A stretch of DNA of 64,000 nt from an uncultured Methanospirillum sp. (GTDB lineage: Archaea; Halobacteriota; Methanomicrobia; Methanomicrobiales; Methanospirillaceae). The position numbers and the translations under genes are program-made. Where the stretch lies: NCBI RefSeq assembly GCF_963668475.1, contig NZ_OY764544.1, positions 3,719,986 to 3,783,985 on the forward strand. Direction: 5' to 3'. Below, piece by piece: positions 9,433-18,383 of this stretch (its first letter is position 1; each line of letters begins with the position of its first letter). The notes under the pieces were generated by a model, which saw only the letters and a program-made list of their open reading frames with translations, had not been told where the DNA came from and ran no database searches.

Positions 9433-10365
9433 TTACCTAATATTGCAGTAGCGGGCAGGATGATGGCATCGGATTTTTAATGGGCCATATGCCTGTAATG
9501 TCGGCATTGTGTGGCAGAGATCATCTGTTTGGGGACAGACTGAACGCCACTGGCATCCTGATTCATAATGTGCTTCATCGGGTTTTCCCTCTGAAAGAAA
9601 ACTCTTTGTAAGTGCCTGTGTGTACGGATGGAGTGGACTTTTAAGAATGTCAGATCCCTCTTCAACAATCAGTCCTTTGTACATGACTCCGATCCGGTCT
9701 CCCACGACCATGGCGAGTTGAATGTCATGAGTAATAAATAAGAGACCAACTCCATCTTTTTTCTGGATTTCTTTTAGCACATGCACAATCGAGGCCTGGA
9801 CAGAAACATCGAGCATGGAAGTTGGTTCATCACAGACGATAAATTCTGGTTTTAATGCAATAACACGGGCAATTGCAGCACGTTGAAGTTCTCCCCCTGA
9901 TAACTGGTGAGGATACCTGTTCACATATTCAGGATCCAACCCGGTCTGTTGTAATAAATCTGTTAATAATTCTTCTTTCGACTGAAGGTGGAACGATTCA
10001 GGGTGCAGACGATAGGGTTCAAGGATCGAGCGGCTGACTTTCCACCGGGGGTTGAATGCATCTTCCGGATGCTGAGGGATGAGCTGCATCTTTCTTCGAA
10101 ATGGGATCAATTCGGAATGGTTCTTATGGGTAATACTGACACCGTTATAGATGATATCCCCTTCAGTTGGCTGAATGAGAAGCAGAAGGACCCTTCCGAG
10201 TGTTGTCTTTCCACTCCCACTCTCGCCGACAAGCACATACGTCTCCCCCCGCTGAATCGATATATCAACACCATTAACTGCGTACGTTCTTCTCCTGGAA
10301 ACTATGCCAGATTCGTACTGTTTAATCAACCCGGTTCCACGTATCATGCTTGATGCATCTGACAT
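9433..10365 (-). CDS. Nickel/peptide-type ABC transporter ATP-binding protein (DppF/NikE family)
   Basis: This is a 310-residue ATPase with Walker A GESGSGKTTLGRV, Q-loop LIPQHPEDAFNPRW, signature LSGGELQRAAIARVI and Walker B FIVCDEPTSMLDVS. It ends with the oligopeptide-transporter C-terminal domain that has a Cys cluster (CQWRSVCPQTDDLC), which in related ATPases can hold an iron-sulfur cluster. I start it at the ATG at 10365 (MDMSDASSMIRG), although ATGs at 10371 and 10347 are also possible; all overlap the end of the preceding ATPase gene. It works as a heterodimer with that ATPase. Confidence 0.88.
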   Translation of the reverse strand: MSDASSMIRGTGLIKQYESGIVSRRRTYAVNGVDISIQRGETYVLVGESGSGKTTLGRVLLLLIQPTEGDIIYNGVSITHKNHSELIPFRRKMQLIPQHPEDAFNPRWKVSRSILEPYRLHPESFHLQSKEELLTDLLQQTGLDPEYVNRYPHQLSGGELQRAAIARVIALKPEFIVCDEPTSMLDVSVQASIVHVLKEIQKKDGVGLLFITHDIQLAMVVGDRIGVMYKGLIVEEGSDILKSPLHPYTQALTKSFLSEGKPDEAHYESGCQWRSVCPQTDDLCHTMPTLQAYGPLKIRCHHPARYCNIR

Positions 10366-11275
10366 ATCCATCTCCTGAAGGGGATAATCGAATATCACAA
10401 TTGCATTGTTCTACCCGGTCTGTACAACGTTCTCTAAATCTGCATCCTGAAAAACGCATATGCATCGGTGGAGCAGTCCCGGGTATTGGGGAGAGACCAT
10501 TCTGAGGAAGTGATTGAATGAGTCCTTTGGAATATGGATGAAGAGGTGATTGCAAAAATGTGCATGAATCCAGAATTTCAACAATCTGACCGCAGTATAT
10601 CACAACTATTCGATCAGCTAGATCGGCAGCAAAATCCAGGTCATGCGTGATAAGCACTAGGGTTATTCCAGTCTCTTTCAACCGTACAAATTTCTCGATA
10701 ATATCTACCTTGGTTATCCTGTCGATTCCTTTTGTTGGTTCATCTGCAATAATCACATCAGGATTTGTTGAGGTTCCCATGGCAATTGTTGCCCTCTGAA
10801 GCATTCCACCGCTATATGTGACAGGATATTCTTCAGCCCAGAATTCTGCAGGGAGGATATTGTATGTTTCCAATTGTTTTACAGCCCATATGCGGGCCTT
10901 TTTCCATGAATGATCCAGATGAGCAACCGCCGGTTCTGCGATCTGTTTCCACATCTTCATTGATGGATTAAAACTCGTTTTTGGATTCTGAGGAATCCAG
11001 GCAATTGTCCTTCCGCGAATGGACTCTATTTCTGAGAGATGAATTGAGAGGAGATCGGTCCCGTTGAAAAGAATGCTTCCAGTAACTTGGGCATTGCTAG
11101 GTAGCAGTCTGATAATAGAGAGACCGAGAATAGATTTTCCGCTTCCGCTCTCTCCGATGACAGCCAATGTTTCGCCTTTTCTGACGACAAGATTAACATC
11201 GTCAATGGCAGTAAGAGGGCCATCTTTTCCAGGGAATGAGACTGAAAGATCTGATATCTCAAGGATAGGTTCCAT
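10322..11275 (-). CDS. Nickel/peptide-type ABC transporter ATP-binding protein (DppD/NikD family)
   Basis: This 317-residue ATPase is the first gene of the five-gene operon. It carries Walker A GESGSGKSILGLS, Q-loop WIPQNPKTSFNPS, signature YSGGMLQRATIAMG and Walker B VIIADEPTKGID, and ends with the Cys-containing C-terminal domain (CRFRERCTDRVEQC). The ATG at 11275 (MEPILEISDLSV) is chosen because it aligns with the family start; a TTG at 11305 would fall inside the operator-like palindrome just upstream. The palindrome TAATACGT-N9-ACGTATTA at 11290-11314 sits over the likely promoter, so the whole operon is probably under metal control. Confidence 0.9.
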   Translation of the reverse strand: MEPILEISDLSVSFPGKDGPLTAIDDVNLVVRKGETLAVIGESGSGKSILGLSIIRLLPSNAQVTGSILFNGTDLLSIHLSEIESIRGRTIAWIPQNPKTSFNPSMKMWKQIAEPAVAHLDHSWKKARIWAVKQLETYNILPAEFWAEEYPVTYSGGMLQRATIAMGTSTNPDVIIADEPTKGIDRITKVDIIEKFVRLKETGITLVLITHDLDFAADLADRIVVIYCGQIVEILDSCTFLQSPLHPYSKGLIQSLPQNGLSPIPGTAPPMHMRFSGCRFRERCTDRVEQCNCDIRLSPSGDGYVRCIKHDTWNRVD

Positions 11276-11288
11276 GTAAGAATTCGTA

Positions 11289-11315
11289 GTAATACGTATG
11301 TGCAAAACGTATTAT
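11289..11315 (-). promoter_or_regulatory. NikR-like palindrome upstream of the first nickel-type operon
   Basis: The two half-sites GTAATAC and GTATTAT are 13 bases apart; the inner 8 bases on each side (TAATACGT and ACGTATTA) are perfectly inverted. It lies 14 to 40 bases ahead of the nikD-like start codon and overlaps a TATA-like TAATAATA on the minus strand, so a bound protein would block the promoter. The same GTAWTAC half-site with 13 or 14 base spacing occurs at six other places in this window. Confidence 0.6.
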
Positions 11316-11398
11316 TAGGTATGGTTTTGCTCCTGAAAGGAATTATCTGATATTGGCAGGTATGAGATCCAAAAACGCTGATGTCAAGCAACTTTGAA

Positions 11399-11466
11399 TT
11401 TTTGTATGAAAAAGTCCTTTCACCGGTCTTACCAGGGGCCCCCAACGGGGCACCGTTGGGGTTTTT
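11399..11466. repeat. Dispersed repeat, copy 1, with strong hairpin
   Basis: About 68 bases here are nearly identical to 31886-31954. The core is a perfect 9-bp stem, CCCCAACGG and CCGTTGGGG, around a GGCA loop at 11440-11461, followed by five T on the plus strand. The conserved flank reads TGAAAAAGTCC, then CACCGGTC. It lies between the 3' end of a methyltransferase gene and the nickel-type operon, so it may act as a terminator or processing site. Its plus-strand T-run points away from the neighbouring minus-strand genes, so a repeat-element origin is also likely. Confidence 0.75.
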
Positions 11467-11508
11467 ATGAAAACGATGTATAAAAGGAGAAGACGTTAAA
11501 GGATAACT

Positions 11509-12291
11509 CTATTCTTTCACTCTGCCACTGATGATCTGAACTTCTGCATGATCATTTGAATCTCCTCCTTCCATGAGCTTCTTCTGATACTCTGAGATCT
11601 CTGTAATGTATTCCGATCTCACATCAGTAAGATTCTCTGCTGAAAATAGGGATTTTATCGTATCAATGGTCAGGTTTTCCCGGTATGGCAGCGAATCAAC
11701 AACCTCCCGGCAGTACATCTGATGCCAGAGTTTCTCCCGGTCTGAAGTTACAGGCTTATTCTCATCAGACTGTGGGAAATAATTTCTTGGCTGTGCATGC
11801 CCGTCTATTGCAATAATAATTCCTCCCGGCCTGGTTACACGTGCCCATTCCCTGATAGCCTTGTCCGGGTGGGGAAGAGTCCAGAGAAGATGACGACAGA
11901 TGACACAATCAAATGAATTATCAGGAAACAGAGGATTTTCAGCATCTCCGAGGGTAAAACAAACATCAAGACTTCTCGTCTCTGCTTTCTTTTTGGCTAT
12001 TGCAAGCATCCTTTCTCCAAGATCTATACCAGTAACGGTATGCCCGAGTTCTGCCATATTCAAGGCAATCATCCCGGTACCGGTGCCTACATCAAGGATT
12101 TGTTGTGGTTGTGTGCCGATTATAGATGACAGATACTTCTTCCAGAGAGCAGATTCAGTTGCATCTGCTCCATGTCCGATGTCCTGATCAAACGTTTCAC
12201 TCCGTTCATTCCAGTAGGTCTTAATCCTGGTTTTTACTTCATCAATAGGGGATGTTTCTGAATTCATGGGTGTAATATTAATTTGAGACAC
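11509..12291 (-). CDS. SAM-dependent methyltransferase, short type
   Basis: This 260-residue class I methyltransferase shows motif I ILDVGTGTGMIALNMAELGH near residue 66, the acidic loop VTGIDLGERML, motif GDAENPLFPDNSFDCVICR, and the post-II segment LPHPDKAIREWARVTRPGG. The HLLWTLP motif shared with the genes at 12363, 19227 and 24147 marks a subfamily. It is transcribed toward the nickel-type operon, with the hairpin repeat between them, and lies 71 bases downstream of a second methyltransferase gene in the same direction. The substrate is unknown; the repeated link with metal uptake suggests a small molecule made or altered for transport. Confidence 0.88.
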   Translation of the reverse strand: MSQINITPMNSETSPIDEVKTRIKTYWNERSETFDQDIGHGADATESALWKKYLSSIIGTQPQQILDVGTGTGMIALNMAELGHTVTGIDLGERMLAIAKKKAETRSLDVCFTLGDAENPLFPDNSFDCVICRHLLWTLPHPDKAIREWARVTRPGGIIIAIDGHAQPRNYFPQSDENKPVTSDREKLWHQMYCREVVDSLPYRENLTIDTIKSLFSAENLTDVRSEYITEISEYQKKLMEGGDSNDHAEVQIISGRVKE

Positions 12292-12362
12292 ATCTTGTTA
12301 TACTATTTGATCTCTTTGTGTGATTATGATGATTGATCCAGATCCTGCTTTACACAAAAAAT

Positions 12363-13142
12363 TCATATCTTTTCGGTATTAGAATCGCTTTTTGTACCGA
12401 CCTGTCCCCATACTCCATATGTATCATTAAAAAATGCATATTTCAGGAACCAGGGAAGATTTTTCTTTTGAATCAGCCGGATATGAGTGAAATCCTTTAC
12501 CCGAATATCTTCAAGACCGGATGTTTTAAAATATGTAACCAGAGTTTCCAAAGGAACTCCTTTAGAATGAGGAAGAGCAGAATTCAAATCATGTGAGTAA
12601 GAAGAACCAGATAAATTTGCATGAAGGAAAAGATACCGATAGAGCCTCAGCATCTTTGAGCAAATCTTCTGCTTTATTCCTTTTAACTCCCACTGGCCAT
12701 CTATTACACAAATTATTCCTCCTGGTTTTACAACTCTCTTCCATTCTGTAAGGGCTATCTGTGGATTTGGGAGTGTCCAGAGAAGATATCTGCAGACCGC
12801 TGAATCAAATGTATTATCTGGAAAATCCGGGTGTTCAGCATCACCAACTACAAATGTATAGGATATATCATAATCCCTGGCTTTTTTCTTTGCATACTCC
12901 ATCATCTGCTCGCTGAAATCAAGACCTGTAACAGAATGCCCAGATTCTGAAAGCAGCAAGCCGATAAAACCTGTACCCGTCCCTACATCCAGGATTTTTT
13001 GTGGCTTATCACCAAAAATATCCTTGAAATCCATTTTCCATGCGTTGCATTCCTCTACTGAGCCTAATTTATTTGTATCATAATACTTACTGTGCTGATT
13101 CCAGTACTTCTGCACACTTGTTTTTGCAGTCGTTCTATCCAT
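12363..13142 (-). CDS. SAM-dependent methyltransferase, short type
   Basis: This 259-residue class I methyltransferase is closely related to its downstream neighbour: motif I ILDVGTGTGFIGLLLSESGH, the acidic loop VTGLDFSEQM, motif GDAEHPDFPDNTFDSAVCR, and RYLLWTLPNPQIALTEWKRV. Its N-terminus has the YWNQHSKYYD element typical of this subfamily. It is divergently placed from the binding-protein gene at 13242 with a 99-base gap that must contain both promoters. Confidence 0.88.
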   Translation of the reverse strand: MDRTTAKTSVQKYWNQHSKYYDTNKLGSVEECNAWKMDFKDIFGDKPQKILDVGTGTGFIGLLLSESGHSVTGLDFSEQMMEYAKKKARDYDISYTFVVGDAEHPDFPDNTFDSAVCRYLLWTLPNPQIALTEWKRVVKPGGIICVIDGQWELKGIKQKICSKMLRLYRYLFLHANLSGSSYSHDLNSALPHSKGVPLETLVTYFKTSGLEDIRVKDFTHIRLIQKKNLPWFLKYAFFNDTYGVWGQVGTKSDSNTEKI

Positions 13143-13241
13143 ACCAATAAATTCTATTTTTTATCTGACTTATGTATGATGAGTTGAGAAAGTGATACAA
13201 TTTAGAAGATATTTAATATTAAGTTTCAAAACGGATATGAT

Positions 13242-14381
13242 ATGAACGTGGAGAGAGGTGTATGGTGGGTAATAACACTGGTATTACTCATAACATTCAT
13301 TGCAGCACCCATTGTTGCAGAAAAAACCGACGTCACTCTGACAGACATTTTAGGAAGATCAGTAACAGTTAAGGTTCCTATTGATACCATGGCTCTTCAG
13401 TGGAGCGGATCGGGTGGCCCGTTTTATACCCTGTTTGCTCTTGAAGGAAAAGATGCAGCAAAGAAGATAGCTGCTATGGACAGCGATGATCTGAAGACCA
13501 ACAGATATGATATCTGGGAGAAATTCAGCGAAGCTGTTCCCGAACTCAATTCAATCCCGGTTATTGGAAGTGGCAAGGATCTCAATCCTGAATCAATAAT
13601 CGCCATAAAACCCGATGTTGTGGTAGCTCCAAAGGACTGCTATAACGAAGCACCTGATGTCTACAAAAAGATAGAAGATGCCGGGATCCCGGTCGTAACT
13701 ATTGATTATCACGAAGAGAAACTTGAAAACCACAAAAAAAGTATCGAACTGATGGGTAAACTCCTTGGAAAAGAAGAGAAAGCCAACGAACTCTTCAACT
13801 ATTACAAGCAACAGAGAGACCTGGTCACATCACGGCTCAACGCCATCACCAAACCAAAACCACGGGTCTATCATGAGAACGCAATGAAAAGCCGTGAAGA
13901 GATGTCCAACTCCCACAGCAGCAAGTATATGTGGGGAGCAATCATCAATCAGAGCCGTGGAGATAACATCGCAGATGGTGCAGTTGAGAAGACCGCTGTG
14001 ATGAATGAAGAGTACCTGCTGAAGAAGGATCCTGAGGTTATCATATTCACCGGATCATACTGGACAAAAGAGCCGAAATCATTCAGACTTGGTTTCACTG
14101 CAACAAATGAAACAGCACATGACACCCTTGAACCATTCAAGCACCGGGATGGCTGGGAGAGTCTGAGTGCCATTAAAAATGACCGTGTATCTGGAGTTTA
14201 CATCGGTATTGCACGAGACATCATGGACTTTTCTGCATTCCAGTTTGCTGCAAAAGCAATCTATCCAGAAGAGTTCAAGGATGTGAACCCGGAACAGAAC
14301 TTGAAAGATTTCTACCATACATACATGCCTCTTGAACTGAGTGGTGTCTGGATGGTTGAACCTGATTCACCGAGTGCCTGA
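13242..14381 (+). CDS. ABC transporter substrate-binding protein (FecB type), tandem copy 1
   Basis: This 379-residue secreted binding protein has a signal peptide over residues 1-27 (ending APIVAEKTD) and then the domain start LTDILGRSVTVKVPID. Characteristic internal segments are WSGSGGPFYTLFALEGKDAAKKIAA, GSGKDLNPESIIAIKPDVVVAPKD, and a C-terminus IYPEEFKDVNPEQ. It is strongly similar along its whole length to the next gene, so the two are a tandem duplication. The SGSGGPFYTLFALEGKDA signature marks a sub-group different from the other binding proteins in this window. No permease follows until after the second copy, so both copies may feed one transporter. Confidence 0.9.
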   Translation: MNVERGVWWVITLVLLITFIAAPIVAEKTDVTLTDILGRSVTVKVPIDTMALQWSGSGGPFYTLFALEGKDAAKKIAAMDSDDLKTNRYDIWEKFSEAVPELNSIPVIGSGKDLNPESIIAIKPDVVVAPKDCYNEAPDVYKKIEDAGIPVVTIDYHEEKLENHKKSIELMGKLLGKEEKANELFNYYKQQRDLVTSRLNAITKPKPRVYHENAMKSREEMSNSHSSKYMWGAIINQSRGDNIADGAVEKTAVMNEEYLLKKDPEVIIFTGSYWTKEPKSFRLGFTATNETAHDTLEPFKHRDGWESLSAIKNDRVSGVYIGIARDIMDFSAFQFAAKAIYPEEFKDVNPEQNLKDFYHTYMPLELSGVWMVEPDSPSA

Positions 14382-14535
14382 TAACCTATCAGGTCTACCG
14401 GTAATAACATCTCTTTTTCCTGATCATGGTATTTGGGTATATGACTCATTTTGTAGACTCTGCTACAAACCCAGAACTTCAGGTCAACGTATTTGTTGCT
14501 CTTTTTGTGGCACCAGGGTAATTCCATCACTGTAA
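14341..14535 (+). CDS. Possible small zinc-ribbon ORF
   Basis: A frame beginning at GTG 14341 inside the end of the preceding gene, and continuing into the intergenic gap, encodes a C-terminal stretch with C-x2-C-x10-C-C-x2-C (FCRLCYKP, then ICCSFCGTRV). This resembles a short zinc ribbon. The part after 14381 lies outside any other gene. There is no clear ribosome binding site and the start is uncertain, so this may be a remnant of a larger gene or a chance frame. Confidence 0.25.
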   Translation: MVSGWLNLIHRVPDNLSGLPVITSLFPDHGIWVYDSFCRLCYKPRTSGQRICCSFCGTRVIPSL

Positions 14536-14600
14536 AAATTATAAAAAAACAAAATCACAATATCTTTATTCATAAGAATTTAAATTTATTCTCGCTTCTT

Positions 14601-15716
14601 ATGAAATATATTGAAATTATTGTTACTGCCCTTCTGTTGATCTCTTTACTTGCCTCATCAGGCTTCGCAGAGAAGGCAGAAAAGACCCTGACAGACATTA
14701 CCGGAAACCAGGTCACCGTAAAAGTACCTGTAGATAAGATGGTCATTCAGTACAGTGGTAGTGGAGGCCCCTTTTATACACTCTTTGCTCTTGAAGGAAA
14801 AGATGCAGTAAAAAAGATTGCAGCCATTGATGATGGACTTCAGGTAAACAGGGCAGATATATGGAATAAATTTATTGAAGCAGTCCCTGAATTAAAAAAT
14901 GTCCCTGTTGTAGGCAGTGGAAAAGACCTGAATGTTGAATCTGTTGTATCTCTCAAACCCGATGTATTAGTTGTTCCAAAAGACAACTACGATTCCGCTG
15001 TGGAAATTTACAAAAAAGTTGAGGAGGCCGGGATTCCGGTCGTGGTAATGGATTATCATGCCGAAACACTTGCCAACCATGAAAAGAGTATTGAACTCAT
15101 GGGAAATCTTCTTGGAAAAGAGGACCGAGCAAAAGAACTTTTCAATGATTATAAATCCCAGATGGATATCGTCAATTCAAGGCTTGATAAGATAACCGAA
15201 CCAAAACCCCGGGTGTACATCGAATGTGCATCAAAGAATGCAGGTGAACTGACCAACTCCTATGCAAATTATATGTGGGGAGCACTTGTTGAGATGTGCC
15301 ATGGGGATAATATTGCAGAAGGAGCCATCAAAACCTATGGCCCACTCAGTCAGGAAGTTGTTTTAAAGAAAGATCCTGAAGTAATCATCTACACCGGATC
15401 TTACTGGCCAAAAGAGCCGGCATCATTCAGACTCGGATTTGATTCAACAGAACAAAAGGCACGCGATACCCTGGCTCCCTACCTCAACCGTGAGGGATGG
15501 GAATCACTCTCAGCAACGAAAAACAACAGAATATATGGTATTTATCATGGACTCAGCAGAGACATCATCGACTTTGCAGCATTCCAGTATATTGCAAAAT
15601 CCCTGTACCCTGAAGAGTTCAAGGATGTAAACCCAGAAGAGAACCTGAAAACGTTCTTCTCAAAGTACCTGCCTGTCGACCTCAGTGGTGTATGGACGCT
15701 AGATCCTGCCAAGTAA
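14601..15716 (+). CDS. ABC transporter substrate-binding protein (FecB type), tandem copy 2
   Basis: This 371-residue secreted protein duplicates the gene upstream: it has the same SGSGGPFYTLFALEGKDA block, GSGKDLNVESVVSLKPDVLV, YTGSYWPKEPASFRLGF and LYPEEFKDVNPEE. I start it at the ATG at 14601, which gives a clean signal peptide (MKYIEIIVTALLLISLLA, cut near GFAEKAE). The permease begins 3 bases after its stop, so this copy is the one directly tied to the transporter. A main visible difference between the copies is AMKSREEMSNSHSS versus ASKNAGELTNSYA in the C-lobe, which could alter ligand choice. Confidence 0.92.
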   Translation: MKYIEIIVTALLLISLLASSGFAEKAEKTLTDITGNQVTVKVPVDKMVIQYSGSGGPFYTLFALEGKDAVKKIAAIDDGLQVNRADIWNKFIEAVPELKNVPVVGSGKDLNVESVVSLKPDVLVVPKDNYDSAVEIYKKVEEAGIPVVVMDYHAETLANHEKSIELMGNLLGKEDRAKELFNDYKSQMDIVNSRLDKITEPKPRVYIECASKNAGELTNSYANYMWGALVEMCHGDNIAEGAIKTYGPLSQEVVLKKDPEVIIYTGSYWPKEPASFRLGFDSTEQKARDTLAPYLNREGWESLSATKNNRIYGIYHGLSRDIIDFAAFQYIAKSLYPEEFKDVNPEENLKTFFSKYLPVDLSGVWTLDPAK

Positions 15717-15718
15717 TC

Positions 15719-16777
15719 ATGAATACACCCGATTCACCGGTCAAAAAGACCGCTGTGGAGATGTATCATGGGATTACATCGCACAAATTTTTTTGTATTC
15801 TGGCTCTTTTTATCGCGCTCATTCTCTCATTCACCGTTGATGTGATGAGCGGTCCGGCATGGCTCACCGTACCTGAAGTACTCCAGGCCTTACTCGGTCA
15901 TGGTAATGATGTCAATAACCGAATAGTCTGGATTATCCGACTTCCAATGGCGATCATGGCAGTATTTGTCGGAGCAGCTCTTGGAATTGCAGGAGCACAG
16001 ATGCAGACCATTCTGGACAACCCGCTGGCAAGTCCGTATACCCTCGGCATATCAGCTGCTGCAGGATTTGGGGCAGCTCTTGCAATTGTTCTGGGTGTAG
16101 GTATAATTCCTGGAGGAAATGAATTTCTCGTTCCGTTAAACGCATTTATCTTCTCTATTCTCTGTTGCATATCGATATACCTGATTGCATGGCGCAAGAA
16201 AGGAACTACCGAAACACTAGTTCTTGCAGGGATTGCACTGCTTTTCCTCTTTAATGCCTTAACCACATTTCTGGAATATATCTCAACACAGGAAGATCTC
16301 CAGGCAGTTGTCTTCTGGCTTTTTGGAAGTATGGTAAAGGCAACATGGCCGAAGGTTGCTATTGTCGGTATTGTCCTTGTTATTGTAGTCCCTCTGTTTC
16401 TGAGAGATGTTTGGAAACTGACCGCATTGCGTCTTGGAGAGAATAAAGCCAGAAGTCTTGGCGTGAATGTAGAACGGCTCAGAATCAAGTCGTTTGTACT
16501 GATATCTATCTTGACCGCAACCGCTGTCTGCTTTGTCGGGATTATCGGTTTTATCGGACTCGTAGCACCTCACATTGCACGAATGATAGTCGGTGAAGAC
16601 CACAGGTATTACCTCCCGGCATCCCTACTCGGAGGTGCACTTTTGTTATCAGTCTCATCTATTGTGAGTAAACTTGTAATTCCTGGAGCGATTTTTCCAA
16701 TCGGGATTGCAACATCGTGTATTGGAGTTCCGTTCTTTTTGTATCTTATTCTTCGAAGAAGGAGTGAGTTCTGGTGA
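15719..16777 (+). CDS. ABC transporter permease, FecCD/BtuC family
   Basis: This 352-residue membrane permease has IVWIIRLPMAIMAVFVGAAL, NPLASPYTLGISAAAGFGAAL and the ATPase-contact region IGLVAPHIARMIVGEDHRYYLP. I start it at the ATG at 15719, 2 bases after the binding-protein stop; an in-frame start at 15692 would lie inside that gene. Its stop overlaps the ATPase start (GTGA). It should accept ligand from one or both tandem binding proteins. Confidence 0.92.
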   Translation: MNTPDSPVKKTAVEMYHGITSHKFFCILALFIALILSFTVDVMSGPAWLTVPEVLQALLGHGNDVNNRIVWIIRLPMAIMAVFVGAALGIAGAQMQTILDNPLASPYTLGISAAAGFGAALAIVLGVGIIPGGNEFLVPLNAFIFSILCCISIYLIAWRKKGTTETLVLAGIALLFLFNALTTFLEYISTQEDLQAVVFWLFGSMVKATWPKVAIVGIVLVIVVPLFLRDVWKLTALRLGENKARSLGVNVERLRIKSFVLISILTATAVCFVGIIGFIGLVAPHIARMIVGEDHRYYLPASLLGGALLLSVSSIVSKLVIPGAIFPIGIATSCIGVPFFLYLILRRRSEFW

Positions 16778-17577
16778 AACTGAACGTTGTTGATCTCTCA
16801 TTTGCATACAATACCCATCCGGTACTTGAGGATATCAACCTCATAACCGATGAGAAGATCACAGCAATTCTTGGTCCGAACGGAGCTGGAAAGTCAACAC
16901 TTCTCAGTTGCATTGCTGGAATTCGAAAACCAAAGGGAGCGGTGTACCTCGATGATACAGCGACTGCCGAGATCACACCAGATAACCTTTCGCGGGCGAT
17001 AAGTTACCTTCCCCAAGATAATCCATCAGGAGTAGTCATGAGTGTCCTCGAAGCAGTTCTCCTTGGGAGAATTCATTCACTCAAATGGAAGGTGCCTGAT
17101 GAGGATGTCTCATGTGCATATGAGACGTTAGCCGATCTGGGAATTGAGAACCTTGCAGAGCGAAACCTTACTGAATTAAGCGGTGGACAACGGCAGATGG
17201 TCTCCATTGCACAGGCTATTGCAAAAGATCCGAAGATCCTGCTCATGGATGAACCCACCAACTCACTTGATCTGCAGCACCAGTTGGAACTATTTGATCT
17301 TATCAGGGAGGTGACTGAGGATCGAAAGATCACCTCACTTATCGCACTTCATGATCTCAACCTTGCTGCCCGATATGCTGATAATGTTGTTGTTTTGGAT
17401 TCAGGAACAGTGTCAGCAGCCGGACCTCCTGATGAAGTCTTCACCAGTGAGATGATCGAGAAGGTATATGGCGTCCATGCAGATGTGACAACTGATTCTG
17501 ATGGATATATCCATGTCTGTCCAAAATGCTCGGTAAAACAGAGACCAAGAAAAAATTTGCGGAGAACCAATACATGA
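16774..17577 (+). CDS. ABC transporter ATP-binding protein, FecE/BtuD family
   Basis: This 267-residue ATPase carries Walker A GPNGAGKSTLLS, Q-loop YLPQDNPSG, signature LSGGQRQMVSIAQAI and Walker B ILLMDEPTNSLD, with the H-loop in ALHDLN. It starts at GTG 16774, overlapping the permease stop. The C-terminal 15 residues contain a CPKC pair (HVCPKCSVKQR), an extra not seen in the other ATPases of this window. Its TGA overlaps the ATG of the next methyltransferase by 4 bases, so uptake and methylation genes are translationally coupled here. Confidence 0.92.
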   Translation: MKLNVVDLSFAYNTHPVLEDINLITDEKITAILGPNGAGKSTLLSCIAGIRKPKGAVYLDDTATAEITPDNLSRAISYLPQDNPSGVVMSVLEAVLLGRIHSLKWKVPDEDVSCAYETLADLGIENLAERNLTELSGGQRQMVSIAQAIAKDPKILLMDEPTNSLDLQHQLELFDLIREVTEDRKITSLIALHDLNLAARYADNVVVLDSGTVSAAGPPDEVFTSEMIEKVYGVHADVTTDSDGYIHVCPKCSVKQRPRKNLRRTNT

Positions 17578-18383
17578 GAACAAATTCAGATGATTTGGAA
17601 GATAACTGGGCTGAATTATGCTCTGAGGAGAGCCTGCGGTGCACCCCTGAATACTGGAACAGTCGTGCAGAAGATTATGCAGATTTTATTGTGAATAGTG
17701 ATTTTGATCACGGAAGAAAAATTTTCCATCATTTTGAAAAAGAGGGGCTGATTGAACCGAATTGGGATGTTCTCGATATCGGATCAGGCCCGGGTGCGAT
17801 CTCCATTCCCTTCGCTCCAGAGGTTCGGTCGGTGACTTCAGTTGAACCGGCAAGTGAGATGGCAAGAAATCTGCTTATCCAGGCTAAAATGAGAAATATT
17901 TCAAATATATCTCTTATACCAAAAACATGGCAGGATCTTGCGATCACAGAGCATCTTGGGAAATATGATCTTGCCATCTGCTCACATGCAATCTGGCATT
18001 TTCCTGATCTTTTCTTTCAGATCGAGCGAATGCAGCGTGTTAGTAGGAACTATTGTGCCATTGCACATGGTATCTTTGAATCAGGACAGATTGAACCGAT
18101 TTATAAAAAACTTGGGATTCCCCGTGATGATGCGGATCGGTTCATCATGGTAAAACGAATTATGGAAAACAGAGGAATATTCCCCCAGGTCAGTGTTCTT
18201 CAAACGAACATGCAACGAACGGTGCAATCTGCCCGTTCTATGATGATTCTGGGTCTGAAAAAATATCGTGAGGTACAGCCTGAAGATGAAGCAATGATTG
18301 ACGAGTATCTGGCATCTCATTCAAAAGACGGGATGTTTGAGCGTCAGGGAAAGATGGGTCTTCTCTGGTGGAGGGTCTCATGA
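17574..18383 (+). CDS. SAM-dependent methyltransferase, long type
   Basis: This 269-residue class I methyltransferase has motif I VLDIGSGPGAISIPFAPEVR and the acidic loop VTSVEPASEMARNL. It belongs to the GSGPG/EPA subgroup shared with the genes at 18380, 28171 and 37778. The start at ATG 17574 overlaps the ATPase stop (ATGA) and the gene's own stop overlaps the next methyltransferase start in the same way. The N-terminus has the SRAEDYADF element found in place of the YWN element of the short type. The substrate is unknown. Confidence 0.9.
   Translation: MRTNSDDLEDNWAELCSEESLRCTPEYWNSRAEDYADFIVNSDFDHGRKIFHHFEKEGLIEPNWDVLDIGSGPGAISIPFAPEVRSVTSVEPASEMARNLLIQAKMRNISNISLIPKTWQDLAITEHLGKYDLAICSHAIWHFPDLFFQIERMQRVSRNYCAIAHGIFESGQIEPIYKKLGIPRDDADRFIMVKRIMENRGIFPQVSVLQTNMQRTVQSARSMMILGLKKYREVQPEDEAMIDEYLASHSKDGMFERQGKMGLLWWRVS

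Noticed and set aside
15898..16488. Long minus-strand open frame across the permease gene
   Set aside because: It is the antisense shadow of a clear FecCD-type permease and has no family motif.
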